DNA of 64,000 nt, taken from assembly GCA_045656145.1 (NCBI GenBank), contig JAZOQP010000031.1, positions 36,452-100,451 of the forward strand, given 5' to 3'. The stretch comes from SIG565 sp045656145 (GTDB taxonomy: Bacteria > Bacillota > Clostridia > Oscillospirales > Acutalibacteraceae). The notes under the pieces are model-generated. The model was not told the origin of the DNA. It made no database searches and saw only the letters and a program-made list of their open reading frames with translations. The translations under genes and the position numbers were made by a program. The stretch's first letter is position 1. The number at the start of each line of letters is the position of its first letter. Of the stretch, positions 50,803-60,582 are shown one piece after another.

Positions 50803-53800
50803 TACCGTTCGCCTCCTTGAGAATTTCTAAAACCTGCGCGGGACTAAGCGATCTATCGCTACATTTATGCTCACTTTTTTCAAAGCAGCAAATAGAAGAA
50901 AAATCGCAATATTTACATGCATCTGAATCAATGCCATCAACCGGGTCGGCGGAGAAATCTCCATTGGTTATTTTATTACCCATTCTTTTTAAAAGCAATT
51001 CAATATAATCAAAGGTTTCTTTAAATAGTGCAGGTTCGCCAAAGGATGAATAACGGCTTTTTAAGGAACCATCCGCTTTAAATGGTTTTGGAGGAATATA
51101 TTCGCCCTCGCCCTCTTTATCCATGGCCTTAATTACGCCCTCATCGAGAAGAATAAGTCCATTCATAGAAAGAGCCTTAGCCTCTCCAAAATCGCGTTTT
51201 GAAGGCATATAGAGAATACCTGCGGGTAATTTTTTATTAAGATAACTATTCTCCCCGCGAATAACTGTGTAAAGATATATAAGCATTTGTAAATTAAGTC
51301 CCACAAGAATATCAGGCAATTTAAATACCTTGGTTCCTGTTTTATAATCAACAATTCTTACATAATCTCCATAAATATCAACTCTATCAATGCTTCCGCG
51401 AATTCGCATTTCGCCCGTTTCAGAAAACGGCACTGTAAGGGTTGGGATTACCCCATCGTTGCCAATTTTAAGTTCGAAAAATTCGGGTCGGAATTCACAT
51501 TGCTTCATTTCGTTAATTATATGAAAAGCAACATCTTTTAAAGAATCAGCAATTATATTAACTAAAAAATCTGTTCTGGGCGTTCTTATTCTCTCATAAC
51601 CGTTAATTAGAGAAAGATACTCGTCAACTAACTCATCAACTTTTTTATCCGAATCCTCTCTTGTAAAGTTAACAAAATCATCCAAATGCCTTTTTACAAG
51701 ATGTTCCAATACAAAGTGAGATAATGTGCCTCTTTGAAGAACATCGAAATCAGCGGGTTGAATTTTCTTAAGACCTAAGCCGTAACGGCAAAAATAGGAG
51801 AATTTACAGCGATGGAATGTATCAAAGCCCGTGGCGGATATATTGATTTTATCCCCCATTAATTTTAATGCATTCTCGCTTTTTACTCTTGCTTTATCCT
51901 TCGAAAAATTATCAAGAAAATCCTTAACCGAAATTTCATTATCTAAAGCAGCATTTAAGGTTTCATATTTATCCTTATCTTTTGCGAAAAAATCGAAAAG
52001 TTTAGTTTTAGCCGAAATTAATGTTTCGGGTAGAGAATCTTCATTAAGTTCATCAGGATTATAATTATTTAATTCCAAATTAGGTGCCGCAGATAAAATC
52101 TCTGAAATAACCTGAGAAGGCTCAAGTTCATTACCTGAAGCTGAGAGTGAAGAAAATGAAATATAAAGTTTTTCGGTTGCACAGCAAAGTGAAGAATATA
52201 GAAGGAAATCCTCATCTAAAACGGCATTAACACCAAAATCATTAATCTGAATTCCACCCTCTAAAAGCTGAGTTCTATCACTTTGCGAAAGAATTCCGTT
52301 GGCGCTGATATTTGCAGGGAAAACGCCTTGATTAACACCAATTACAAAAGCAACTTTCGGGCGTGAAGGTTTAATTCTATCAGCAGAGCCAAATGTGATT
52401 TCATCAACAGTTTGCGGGATATTACCAACTGTTATATTACTTAAAAGAGTTTTCCAAAGTTCAATATATTCATTAGGTGCTATTTCTCTTTCTGATAAAC
52501 ATTTAGCAAAGCTACCCAAAGCATCCATGATTGCATCATAACCAAGGCGTAGATTTTCAGCCTCGTTTTTCAGATTAATTTGCTCTAATTCTAAAACCTG
52601 ATTTTTTAATTTTTCTTTCACAGTATTGCCGGAAATTAGGTTAACAATTGCCTTGGTCATATCCTCGGCAGAACCGCAAAACGCCTTTTTAAATTGCAAA
52701 ATAGGAGAAATCGCTTTAACACGAAGTGAATTTAGTTTATCTAATTTTTCCTGATAAGGCTTTTGCTCATTATCTTCTTCAGCAACAAAGCCAAGCGGAT
52801 TCATTGTCCATTCCTCGAGCCATTGTTTTCCGATTAAATTCCAAAGATAAGAATAATTTTCAAGTTCTGATATTTCATCTATAGTTAATTCCGTTAAAAG
52901 AGTTTTATGGAAATTTAAAATATCATCACTTGTAAAGGATTTAACCAAATTTAATGCGCAATTAATAAGCACCGACATTGGTAACGAAGATACCCCTCGG
53001 CGTTTATCAAAAAAGCAATAAATATCATTGATTTTACTCTCTTTTTCAATTAATTTCTGATAGGTTTCAGCATCTCTTGCAATGATTATAAAATCACGAT
53101 ATCTATAATTTTCGGTTCTAACAAGTTTTTTGATGGTTTTAGCAACATACTGAGCCTCATCTAAAACACTATCACATTTGGTGATAGTAATACCTTTTGA
53201 ATTTTTAATTTCAGCGCTTTTTTTAGCAAGAAAACTCTCAAGTTCACTAAGAGCATCACTATCATAATAATTTTCAGTTAAACACTCGCTTTTTTCTATT
53301 TCAATAGAATATTTTTCGGCGATTTTAATAATGTGGTTTACCGTGTTATTAACATTTGAAAAAAGTGATAAATCGTTTGAATTTATATCATCACTTGTTA
53401 CCGATAAAAACACATTATTTGCCTGAGAAATTATTCGCTCTAAAATTTTATATTGCTGACCTGTAAAGTTTTTAAAGGAATCTATGTAAACATTTTTCCC
53501 TTCAAAATATTTATAGGTTAAAAGTTTTTCATTAAGCCTTGTAAGATCATCTGCAGGGTCCAAAAAAACATTCCCGAGCAAACCATTATAGGCCGCCATA
53601 ATGAGTGAAATATCCTTAAGCTTCATACCTAAATAATTATTTTTTATAAAAGGTAAAACCTCAATAATATCTTCGCTTGTTATTGAAGCAGCTTTAAATT
53701 CATTAATTATTGAAATAAGATTTTCGGTAAATAAAGGTGAATTAACATATTTTTGCCATAAATTAAGGTCATCCTTAACCGATTTAAAGGCAACATTCAT

Positions 53801-54073
53801 TAAAAGCGCTTTATCAATATCGTTTATATTATTAGCAACACGACCTCCCGCTTTTCTGCTCACTTCATCATAAAGCCTTGTAAAACTTAAAACCGACACA
53901 TTTGTGGAATTTTTAAATCCTAAAGACTCCAAAAGAGTTCTTTCACTTTCAAAAGTAAACTGTTCGGGGACTAATAAAACAGTGTCAATACCATTTTTAA
54001 CATCCTCACAAATATTATTTATAACATTATAACTTTTTCCTGTGGCAGCGCGGCCGTATGTTACCTTAAGCAT
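50792..54073 (-). CDS. addB: Helicase-nuclease AddB
   Basis: About 1093 aa from ATG 54073 (GAGGTG site; a GTG three codons earlier overlaps it). P-loop GRAATGKS at the N-terminus, nuclease motif IVDYKTG with GSIDRVD before it, and the iron-sulfur Cys set: one Cys in FHRCKFSY and three in CKYCDFSSIC near the C-terminus. It supplies the second nuclease domain of AddAB. First gene of the addBA operon. Confidence 0.95.
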   Translation of the reverse strand: MLKVTYGRAATGKSYNVINNICEDVKNGIDTVLLVPEQFTFESERTLLESLGFKNSTNVSVLSFTRLYDEVSRKAGGRVANNINDIDKALLMNVAFKSVKDDLNLWQKYVNSPLFTENLISIINEFKAASITSEDIIEVLPFIKNNYLGMKLKDISLIMAAYNGLLGNVFLDPADDLTRLNEKLLTYKYFEGKNVYIDSFKNFTGQQYKILERIISQANNVFLSVTSDDINSNDLSLFSNVNNTVNHIIKIAEKYSIEIEKSECLTENYYDSDALSELESFLAKKSAEIKNSKGITITKCDSVLDEAQYVAKTIKKLVRTENYRYRDFIIIARDAETYQKLIEKESKINDIYCFFDKRRGVSSLPMSVLINCALNLVKSFTSDDILNFHKTLLTELTIDEISELENYSYLWNLIGKQWLEEWTMNPLGFVAEEDNEQKPYQEKLDKLNSLRVKAISPILQFKKAFCGSAEDMTKAIVNLISGNTVKEKLKNQVLELEQINLKNEAENLRLGYDAIMDALGSFAKCLSEREIAPNEYIELWKTLLSNITVGNIPQTVDEITFGSADRIKPSRPKVAFVIGVNQGVFPANISANGILSQSDRTQLLEGGIQINDFGVNAVLDEDFLLYSSLCCATEKLYISFSSLSASGNELEPSQVISEILSAAPNLELNNYNPDELNEDSLPETLISAKTKLFDFFAKDKDKYETLNAALDNEISVKDFLDNFSKDKARVKSENALKLMGDKINISATGFDTFHRCKFSYFCRYGLGLKKIQPADFDVLQRGTLSHFVLEHLVKRHLDDFVNFTREDSDKKVDELVDEYLSLINGYERIRTPRTDFLVNIIADSLKDVAFHIINEMKQCEFRPEFFELKIGNDGVIPTLTVPFSETGEMRIRGSIDRVDIYGDYVRIVDYKTGTKVFKLPDILVGLNLQMLIYLYTVIRGENSYLNKKLPAGILYMPSKRDFGEAKALSMNGLILLDEGVIKAMDKEGEGEYIPPKPFKADGSLKSRYSSFGEPALFKETFDYIELLLKRMGNKITNGDFSADPVDGIDSDACKYCDFSSICCFEKSEHKCSDRSLSPAQVLEILKEANGSGI

Positions 54074-54135
54074 AAATTTCACCTCACATTTATTCTAACA
54101 CAAATAGCATATTTTTTAAAGAGAAAAAATCGACA

Positions 54136-54176
54136 AAAATTTTAGCAGTCCAAAAATATGGACTGCTAAATTTTAA
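54136..54176 (-). terminator. Terminator after GH51 gene
   Basis: An 11-bp stem TTTAGCAGTCC / GGACTGCTAAA with an 8-nt loop; overlaps the end of the arabinofuranosidase gene and has a T-rich tail on the minus strand. Confidence 0.85.
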
Positions 54177-55651
54177 AATGTTATTGCCAAAACTGCAGTT
54201 TTGGGTAAAGTATAGGTTTTCGAAATATCAATCGTGATATTTTCAGGTTTAACATTTTCCGGATTTTCAAAAGTATTATGCGCATGGATATCACTATTAT
54301 AAATAATTCTACCCTCTGCTTTTTTTGGCAACTCCTTGCCCAAAGCTTCAAAATCAATTTCTATATCATCTGTTGCAGATGTATTAGCAATAGTAAGAGT
54401 TGTTATTCCATCCTTTACCGAAGCCGAAACCGATATTTTTTCATTATCACAAATCGAAGTTACAGCAGTTCCTCCCTGATGAGTTTTAAATAAATCAAAA
54501 ACATGATAAGTGGGAGTTGCAATACATTTATCTTCATGCGCCAAGAAAAGACAATGAAGGTTGTTAACAAGCTGAGCAACGTTAGCCATTTTAACCTTAT
54601 CAGCATTGTTATTGAAGATATTAAGATTAATTGCAGTAACAACCGCATCACGAACTGAACTTTGTTGTTCATAAAGGTGGTTGTCATTGGTGGGACCTGT
54701 ACCATCAGGATACCAACATCCCCATTCATCAATAACGAGCTTTGAAGAGTATTCCCCGCCCTTATCGGCGCCATCCATATCATAAGCCTTGATAATGCTC
54801 CAATGGCGGTCAATAAGTTTCTGCATTTTTTTGGTTTTCTCTATTACTTCATCCCACTCTTCTAATGTATGGCTTTGCGGAGCGCCGCCCGATTTATAAC
54901 CGGTATAATAATGGAAAGAATAACCATCAATTCTTTTCCAAGAATCCTTTATATCAGACATAAATTTATGCGTCCAATTATAGTCATCAGCGTTGGCGCC
55001 TCCGGCATAAATTTCTATGCCCTTACGGTCATTTCCCTCACCTTCTGAAAAACGACGAACGGTGTTTGAAAACATACGATATAAATCGGCATAAAACTCA
55101 GGACGCATATTTCCGCCGTCTCCCCAATTTTCATTACCGATTCCCCAATAAGGAATGTTAAAGGGTTCGGGATGTCCGTTCTTTTCTCTTTCTAAGGCTA
55201 AGGTTGAAGAACCTTTAGGAGAAAAACAATAATCCATCAAATCAACTGTAGATTTAACATCCATAAAGAGAACGTTGGTAGCAAAATATGGTTTGGCTCC
55301 GCAGTTTTCGCAAAAATCAACAAACTCATGAAGACCAACTTCGTTAGTTTCATAAAAATCAGTATTTTTAGTCCAAATTGATTTCTTCTGAGGGCGGTTA
55401 TTTCCTATTCCATCACGCCAATCATACATTTCGGCAAAACAACCGCCAGGCCAACGAATAACAGGCGCATTAATTTCCTTTAATTTATCAATTATAAACT
55501 TTCTAAAACCGTTTACATTTTCAACATTTGAATCTTTGCCAACATAAATTCCATCATAAATAACACCGCCTAAGTGTTCTGCAAAATGGCCATAGATATT
55601 CGGCGAAATCGTGTCAATTTGCATTGGATAGATAATAGAAATTTTTGACAT
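54173..55651 (-). CDS. Alpha-L-arabinofuranosidase, GH51
   Basis: 492 aa. GH51 hallmarks: ISPNIYGHFAEHLGG at the N-terminus, RWPGGCFAEMYDWRDGIG, acid/base Glu in GIGNENWGDGG and nucleophile Glu in VIDEWGCWYPDG. It releases terminal arabinofuranose from arabinan or arabinoxylan oligosaccharides; the lack of a signal peptide means it acts on imported oligosaccharides. It starts only 14 bp after the metK stop, with no terminator between, so it is probably read from the SAM-riboswitch promoter. Confidence 0.93.
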   Translation of the reverse strand: MSKISIIYPMQIDTISPNIYGHFAEHLGGVIYDGIYVGKDSNVENVNGFRKFIIDKLKEINAPVIRWPGGCFAEMYDWRDGIGNNRPQKKSIWTKNTDFYETNEVGLHEFVDFCENCGAKPYFATNVLFMDVKSTVDLMDYCFSPKGSSTLALEREKNGHPEPFNIPYWGIGNENWGDGGNMRPEFYADLYRMFSNTVRRFSEGEGNDRKGIEIYAGGANADDYNWTHKFMSDIKDSWKRIDGYSFHYYTGYKSGGAPQSHTLEEWDEVIEKTKKMQKLIDRHWSIIKAYDMDGADKGGEYSSKLVIDEWGCWYPDGTGPTNDNHLYEQQSSVRDAVVTAINLNIFNNNADKVKMANVAQLVNNLHCLFLAHEDKCIATPTYHVFDLFKTHQGGTAVTSICDNEKISVSASVKDGITTLTIANTSATDDIEIDFEALGKELPKKAEGRIIYNSDIHAHNTFENPENVKPENITIDISKTYTLPKTAVLAITF

Positions 55652-55665
55652 AAAATATTACCCCT

Positions 55666-56850
55666 TTATTTTGAAATAAAAGCCTTTAACTCTTCAACTT
55701 TATCGGTTTTCTCCCATTTAACACCTAAATCTTCGCGACCAATATGGCCATAAGAAGAAAGATTTTTATAAATTGGTTTTCTAAGTTCCAAATTTTTAAT
55801 AATTGCAGCAGGACGCAAATCAAATACCTTATTAATTGCATATGAAATTATTTCATCCGATACAACCCCTGTTCCAAACGTATCAACCATAACAGATACA
55901 GGCTTTGCAACACCGATTGCATAAGCCAACTGAATCTCACAGCGTTTAGCAAGCTTTGCCGCTACAACGTTTTTAGCAACATATCTTGCAGCATAGGCGG
56001 CAGAACGGTCAACCTTTGTGGGATCCTTACCTGAGAATGCGCCGCCTCCATGACGGGCTACACCACCATATGTATCAACAATTATTTTTCTGCCTGTAAG
56101 ACCTGTATCACCCTGAGGTCCGCCAATTACAAAACGGCCTGTTGGATTAATATGAATTTTGGTGTTTTCATCAAAAAGTTCCGCAGGAATAATAGGCTTA
56201 ATTACCTTTTCTAAAATATCAGTTCTAAGGGTTTCCAAATCAATATCCGCGCTATGCTGACTTGAAACAACAACGGTATCAATTCTGGTAGGCACACCAT
56301 CAACATATTCGGCGGTAACCTGAGTTTTTCCGTCAGGACGAAGATAAGGTAAAACTCCGTTTTTACGAACCTCGGTCAACTTCTTTGCCATTTTATGAGC
56401 TAAAGAAATTGTGATAGGCATAAGTTCGGGTGTTTCATCGCAAGCATAACCAAACATCATACCCTGGTCTCCTGCGCCATGAAGGTTAAACTCATCCTCC
56501 TCGCCATTCTTAAGCTCGGCAGACTTATCAACACCTAACGCAATATCGGCCGACTGCTTATCAAGAGCTGTCATAACAGCGCATGTATTGCCATCGAATC
56601 CGGCATCGGCTGAGTTATAACCAATCTCGCAAACGGTATCACGAACAATTTTAGTGATATCTATCTGAGCAGAGGTTGTGATTTCTCCCATAACGGTTAC
56701 AACACCTGTTGTGGTAAAGGTTTCGCAAGCAACTCTTGCATTTTCATCCTGCTCTAAAATAGCATCAAGCACAGCATCAGAAACGCGATCACAAACCTTA
56801 TCAGGATGGCCCTCAGTTACTGATTCAGATGTAAATAAAAATTTAGACAT
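55666..56850 (-). CDS. metK: S-adenosylmethionine synthetase
   Basis: 394 aa, full length. ESVTEGHPDKVCD, GAGDQGMMFGYA, and GGGAFSGKDPTKVDRSAAY are the MetK signatures. It makes SAM from methionine and ATP. Directly controlled by the SAM-I riboswitch upstream. RBS GGAGGGG 5-6 nt before the ATG. Confidence 0.97.
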   Translation of the reverse strand: MSKFLFTSESVTEGHPDKVCDRVSDAVLDAILEQDENARVACETFTTTGVVTVMGEITTSAQIDITKIVRDTVCEIGYNSADAGFDGNTCAVMTALDKQSADIALGVDKSAELKNGEEDEFNLHGAGDQGMMFGYACDETPELMPITISLAHKMAKKLTEVRKNGVLPYLRPDGKTQVTAEYVDGVPTRIDTVVVSSQHSADIDLETLRTDILEKVIKPIIPAELFDENTKIHINPTGRFVIGGPQGDTGLTGRKIIVDTYGGVARHGGGAFSGKDPTKVDRSAAYAARYVAKNVVAAKLAKRCEIQLAYAIGVAKPVSVMVDTFGTGVVSDEIISYAINKVFDLRPAAIIKNLELRKPIYKNLSSYGHIGREDLGVKWEKTDKVEELKAFISK

Positions 56851-56865
56851 ATTGTCCCCTCCAAA

Positions 56866-56994
56866 AAAATAACCGCCTCAAAAGAAGCGGTAAAGTTATA
56901 CCTCATCTCTCGGTTGTTCCGCAGGATTTGGCACCTTGAAAAAATCAGGTTGCCGGGCTTCACAGGGCCTGTCCCCTCCGCCACTCTTGATAAG
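56866..56994 (-). promoter_or_regulatory. SAM-I riboswitch (S box) with terminator
   Basis: On the minus strand the leader has the S-box core: CTTATCAAGAGTGGCGGAGG at the start, AGCCCGGCAACC, CAAGGTGCCAAATCC and GAGATGAGG at the end (aptamer about 56900-56994). A terminator hairpin ACCGCTTC/GAGGCGGT plus T7 follows at 56866-56893. High SAM should end transcription before metK. Confidence 0.97.
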
Positions 56995-57018
56995 GAAAAT
57001 ATTTAGTTTACATAAGGT

Positions 57019-57046
57019 ATTATATCATACCTTTTAAAAAAGTCAA
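57019..57046 (-). promoter_or_regulatory. Promoter of metK
   Basis: On the minus strand TTGACT (57041-57046) and TATAAT (57019-57024), 16-bp spacer. The -35 abuts the ribU stop codon, so no terminator fits between the two genes. Confidence 0.8.
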
Positions 57047-57047
57047 C

Positions 57048-57707
57048 CTAAAATATTACAAAAACTCCGTTTAATTTTAATGTTAAAAATAAAACTGTAA
57101 GAACAATAATTAAAACCGAAACTATTGCTATAATAACCGATTTTAATGACGTTTTTTTGCTCTCTCCATTTAAAATGTTCAATCGGCGAAGCGAAGAAAT
57201 TATAGGCTTATAAATTAAAAGTGTTGCAGCGCAATTAATAACGGTTTTAGAGATATTAAAGGGTAAAAGCAATGGCAAAATCATTGAAATTACTGCACCT
57301 CTCTCAACTCCCATATAAAGCGGTGTTATAAAAATATTCGCAGTTATCATAACAATATTTACAGAAATAGCAGCCAAAACAAGTGCTAAAATAGCGCCAT
57401 TAAATGTTCTTTTATATTTATAAATTATTCCGCAAACCAATGAAAATGTACCGCTTGCAAGAAAATTCATCAAAAATCCGTAGATGCCTGTATCACTTAC
57501 ACTTAAAAATTCTATAAATGCAACAATAAAGGATGATGCAACACCATAAAGCGGACCAAAGGTTAATGCCGCTACTGCAATTAATGTGTCCTTAAAATCA
57601 AAGGTTAAAAATGAAACCTTAAATCTGAAAATAAATGTTAATAAAAAAGCTGCCGCCGTTATAACTCCTGTAACTGCAATGGCTTTGGTGTTTACTTTTT
57701 TATTCAT
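57048..57707 (-). CDS. ribU: Riboflavin ECF transporter S component RibU
   Basis: About 219 aa from ATG 57707 (GGAGGC site); the longer frame to 57773 runs through the riboswitch terminator. Six hydrophobic segments, and the ECF S-component region AAALTFGPLYGVASSFI (as AVAALTFGPLYG). RibU binds riboflavin and works with a shared EcfAAT module. The FMN riboswitch upstream supports the substrate. Confidence 0.88.
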   Translation of the reverse strand: MNKKVNTKAIAVTGVITAAAFLLTFIFRFKVSFLTFDFKDTLIAVAALTFGPLYGVASSFIVAFIEFLSVSDTGIYGFLMNFLASGTFSLVCGIIYKYKRTFNGAILALVLAAISVNIVMITANIFITPLYMGVERGAVISMILPLLLPFNISKTVINCAATLLIYKPIISSLRRLNILNGESKKTSLKSVIIAIVSVLIIVLTVLFLTLKLNGVFVIF

Positions 57708-57715
57708 AATTGCCT

Positions 57716-57872
57716 CCAAAAAAATACCCCGATATGTGAAATATCGGGGCAAATAAACATACTTTTCTTTCATCCGGACTATACCGTCGGCTTCGGAATT
57801 TCACCGAATCGGCCCTGAAAAAACAGGGTTAGTGGGCTTTACCACCGGTGAGGAATTTCACCTCGCCTCGAA
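57716..57872 (-). promoter_or_regulatory. FMN riboswitch (RFN) with terminator
   Basis: On the minus strand: GAGGCGAGGTGAAATTCC, ACCGGTGGTAAAGCCC, CCGATTCGGTGAAATTCCG and GACGGTATAGTCCGGATG, the conserved RFN elements (57767-57872). An 11-bp hairpin with CCCCGATAT arm and T7 tail at 57718-57749 lies between aptamer and ribU start, the usual transcription-attenuation arrangement. Confidence 0.96.
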
Positions 57873-57906
57873 ACTAAATATTTTCTATTATATTTATAAT
57901 CTTTTA

Positions 57907-58188
57907 TCAATAAAATATGCCTTTATTTTGCAGCCATAAGATTAATATCAACTGAGCCACAATAATCATCGGAAGACCTATCATAAAACGTTTGTGGAGC
58001 GTTTTATGGCGAAATAGATGCATAGAAAGAAGCATAAAGAGCGCTCCACCAATTAAAGAAAAGAAAAACAAGGTTTTTTCACTTATTCTCCATTTATTTT
58101 TAATTGCAAGAAATTTATCAGTTGCCGCTAAAATAAAGGAAAATATATTGATAACTAAGAGAAAACACAAAAGAAATTCTAACTTCAT
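57907..58188 (-). CDS. DUF1294 family membrane protein
   Basis: 93 aa with three or four hydrophobic segments. The DUF1294 pattern is visible: ATDKFLAIKNKWRISEKTL, LIGGALFMLLSMHLFRHKT and HKRFMIGLP. Function unknown. It begins 3 bp after serA, with only a weak AAGG-type site, so translation may be coupled to serA. Confidence 0.82.
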   Translation of the reverse strand: MKLEFLLCFLLVINIFSFILAATDKFLAIKNKWRISEKTLFFFSLIGGALFMLLSMHLFRHKTLHKRFMIGLPMIIVAQLILILWLQNKGIFY

Positions 58189-58191
58189 AAA

Positions 58192-59352
58192 TTAGATAAT
58201 TCTAACCTTAATAACATCCTCAATAGCGTTTAACTGATTATAAATTGTATCATAATCGGCTTCATCGATATCAAGCATTGTATAAGCGATATCTCCACGG
58301 GATTTATTAAGAAGATTTTCAATATTAACATTATCTTCAGCAACTGTAGATGTAATAGCAGTAAGCATATTAGGAACATTTTTATGAATTACGCATATAC
58401 GCTTATCGCCGCTTCTTGGCATTGAAATTGCAGGTAGATTAACTGAGTTTTCGATGTTACCATTTTCAATATAATCCATAAGCTCTTTAGCAGCCATTTT
58501 AGCGCAGTTGTCCTCGGATTCGGGGGTTGATGCGCCAAGGTGAGGAATTGCAATAACTCCGCCTATACCAATAAGCTCATCGGTTGGGAAATCGGTAACA
58601 TAAGAAGCTACCTTGCCCGATTCAAGAGCAACTATCATATCAGCAGAATTAACAAGCTCTGCACGCGAGAAGTTAAGCACCCTTACTTCATCCTTCATAA
58701 GAGCTATTGCATCACTATTAATAAAACCTTTAGTATCGGGAGTTAGAGGTACATGAATTGTGATATAATCGCATTTCTCATAAATTTCTTTGATATCGGC
58801 AATATAAACTGCATTATGTGTTAAATTCCAAGCAGACTTAACCGATAAATAAGGGTCATAACCATATACCTTCATACCAAGCGCATTAGCAGCATTGGCA
58901 ACAAGAACACCTATAGCGCCAAGACCAATTACACCAATGCTTTTTCCACGAATTTCAGGACCTGCAAAAGCACTTTTGCCCTTTTCAACCATCTTACCAA
59001 CTTCGCTACCATTACCCTTTAAGGTTTTTGCCCATTCAATTGCGGGAACAATTTTACGAGATGATAATAAAAGACCTGCAATTACAAGTTCTTTAACTGC
59101 GTTTGCATTAGCACCGGGGGTGTTAAACACAGCAATACCCTGAGAAGTGCAACGCTCAATCGGAATATTGTTTGTGCCTGCACCTGCTCTTGCAATTGCC
59201 AACAATGAATCATCAAATTCGGTATCATGCAAAGCGGCAGAGCGAACAATAGCACCAACAGGAGCAGGAGCATCATCTGCTACTTTATAGTTATCGGTAA
59301 ACTCGGTAAGGCCTACCTTTGAAATTTTATTATAGGTTTTAATATTATACAT
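58192..59352 (-). CDS. serA: D-3-phosphoglycerate dehydrogenase
   Basis: About 386 aa from ATG 59352, one base after the serC stop (AAGTGAG site in serC). NAD motif GLGAIGVLVANAANALG, catalytic His in IPHLGASTPESE, and a C-terminal ACT domain (RICVIHKNVPNMLTAI). First step of serine synthesis; the ACT domain suggests serine feedback. Second gene of serC-serA-DUF1294. Codons upstream to 59373 are also open but lie inside serC. Confidence 0.93.
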   Translation of the reverse strand: MYNIKTYNKISKVGLTEFTDNYKVADDAPAPVGAIVRSAALHDTEFDDSLLAIARAGAGTNNIPIERCTSQGIAVFNTPGANANAVKELVIAGLLLSSRKIVPAIEWAKTLKGNGSEVGKMVEKGKSAFAGPEIRGKSIGVIGLGAIGVLVANAANALGMKVYGYDPYLSVKSAWNLTHNAVYIADIKEIYEKCDYITIHVPLTPDTKGFINSDAIALMKDEVRVLNFSRAELVNSADMIVALESGKVASYVTDFPTDELIGIGGVIAIPHLGASTPESEDNCAKMAAKELMDYIENGNIENSVNLPAISMPRSGDKRICVIHKNVPNMLTAITSTVAEDNVNIENLLNKSRGDIAYTMLDIDEADYDTIYNQLNAIEDVIKVRII

Positions 59353-59353
59353 A

Positions 59354-60436
59354 TTATGCATTCTCACTTTCAAATTTCTTCATAAACTCAACGAGTTTTT
59401 CAACACCCTCTAAAGGCATTGCATTATAGATAGAAGCACGCATACCGCCAACGCTCCTATGACCTTTAAGGTTTACAAAACCTGCTTCTTTAGATTCCTT
59501 AACAAACTTAGCATCGAGTTCATCATTGCCTGTAATAAAAGGAACATTCATTAAAGAGCGATCCTCAGGAACAACTGTGCCTTTAAATAGCTTGCTGTTA
59601 TCTAAGAAATTATAAAGAATTTCGGCTTTTTTTCGATTGATTTCAGCAATCTTTTCAAGTCCGCCAATTTCCTTTATCCATTTAAACACAAGGCCTGCAA
59701 CATAAATTGTATAACAAGGCGGAGTATTGAACATTGATTCATTTTCACTATGTGTTACATAGTTAAGCATTGTAGGAGTGATATCCATAGCATTTCCAAG
59801 TAAATCCTTACGGATAATTACGATGGTAAGACCTGCAGGAGCAACGTTCTTCTGAGCACCGGCATATAAAACACCAAACTTTGAAACATCAAGCGGCTCA
59901 GAAAGAATGCATGAAGAAATATCTGCTATAAGCGGAACATCGCCTGTATCGGGAATGTTATGCCATTTTGTACCATAAATAGTGTTATTCATACAAATAT
60001 GAACATAATCAGCCTCGGGATCGAAATCGGCCTTATCAACCTTTGGAATATATGAATAGGTTTTATCGGCAGAGGAAGCAACGGCTCTGGCATTTCCATA
60101 ACGCGCAGCTTCTTTATAAGCCTTATTCGCCCACTGACCTGTAATTACATAATCAGCCTTGCCGTTTTTTGTCATTAAATTAAGGGGTATCATTGCAAAC
60201 TGAGTTGAAGCACCACCCTGTAAGAAAAGAACCTCATAATTATCAGGGATATTCATAATTTCCCTTAAATCAGCCTCTGCAGTTTTAATGATTGCATCAT
60301 ATTCCTTAGAACGATGGGACATTTCCATTACAGACTGACCGCTAGTACCATATTCAAGCATTTCGGATGCTGCTGTTTTAAGAACATCCTCAGGTAGCAT
60401 TGAAGGACCTGCACTAAAATTGTAAACTCTTGACAT
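59354..60436 (-). CDS. serC: Phosphoserine aminotransferase
   Basis: 360 aa. NFSAGPSMLPEDVL at the start, PLP Lys in GAQKNVAPAGL, and HRSVGGMRASIYNAMP near the end are SerC motifs. It converts 3-phosphohydroxypyruvate to phosphoserine. First gene of the serine operon, RBS TGGAGG. Confidence 0.96.
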   Translation of the reverse strand: MSRVYNFSAGPSMLPEDVLKTAASEMLEYGTSGQSVMEMSHRSKEYDAIIKTAEADLREIMNIPDNYEVLFLQGGASTQFAMIPLNLMTKNGKADYVITGQWANKAYKEAARYGNARAVASSADKTYSYIPKVDKADFDPEADYVHICMNNTIYGTKWHNIPDTGDVPLIADISSCILSEPLDVSKFGVLYAGAQKNVAPAGLTIVIIRKDLLGNAMDITPTMLNYVTHSENESMFNTPPCYTIYVAGLVFKWIKEIGGLEKIAEINRKKAEILYNFLDNSKLFKGTVVPEDRSLMNVPFITGNDELDAKFVKESKEAGFVNLKGHRSVGGMRASIYNAMPLEGVEKLVEFMKKFESENA

Positions 60437-60469
60437 AAGATTACCTCCAAAAATAAATAATACTACCTT

Positions 60470-60498
60470 ATTATATACGCGGAAATTAGTATAGTCAA
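60470..60498 (-). promoter_or_regulatory. Promoter of serCA operon
   Basis: On the minus strand TTGACT (60493-60498) and TATAAT (60470-60475), 17-bp spacer, 34 bp before the serC start codon. Confidence 0.8.
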
Positions 60499-60582
60499 CA
60501 CCTTTGTTAATATTTTGTCAATGTTTTTTATTTTTGTTGAAATAACGGCTAAATTTTGTTAATTTATTAACAATAAAGCTTG

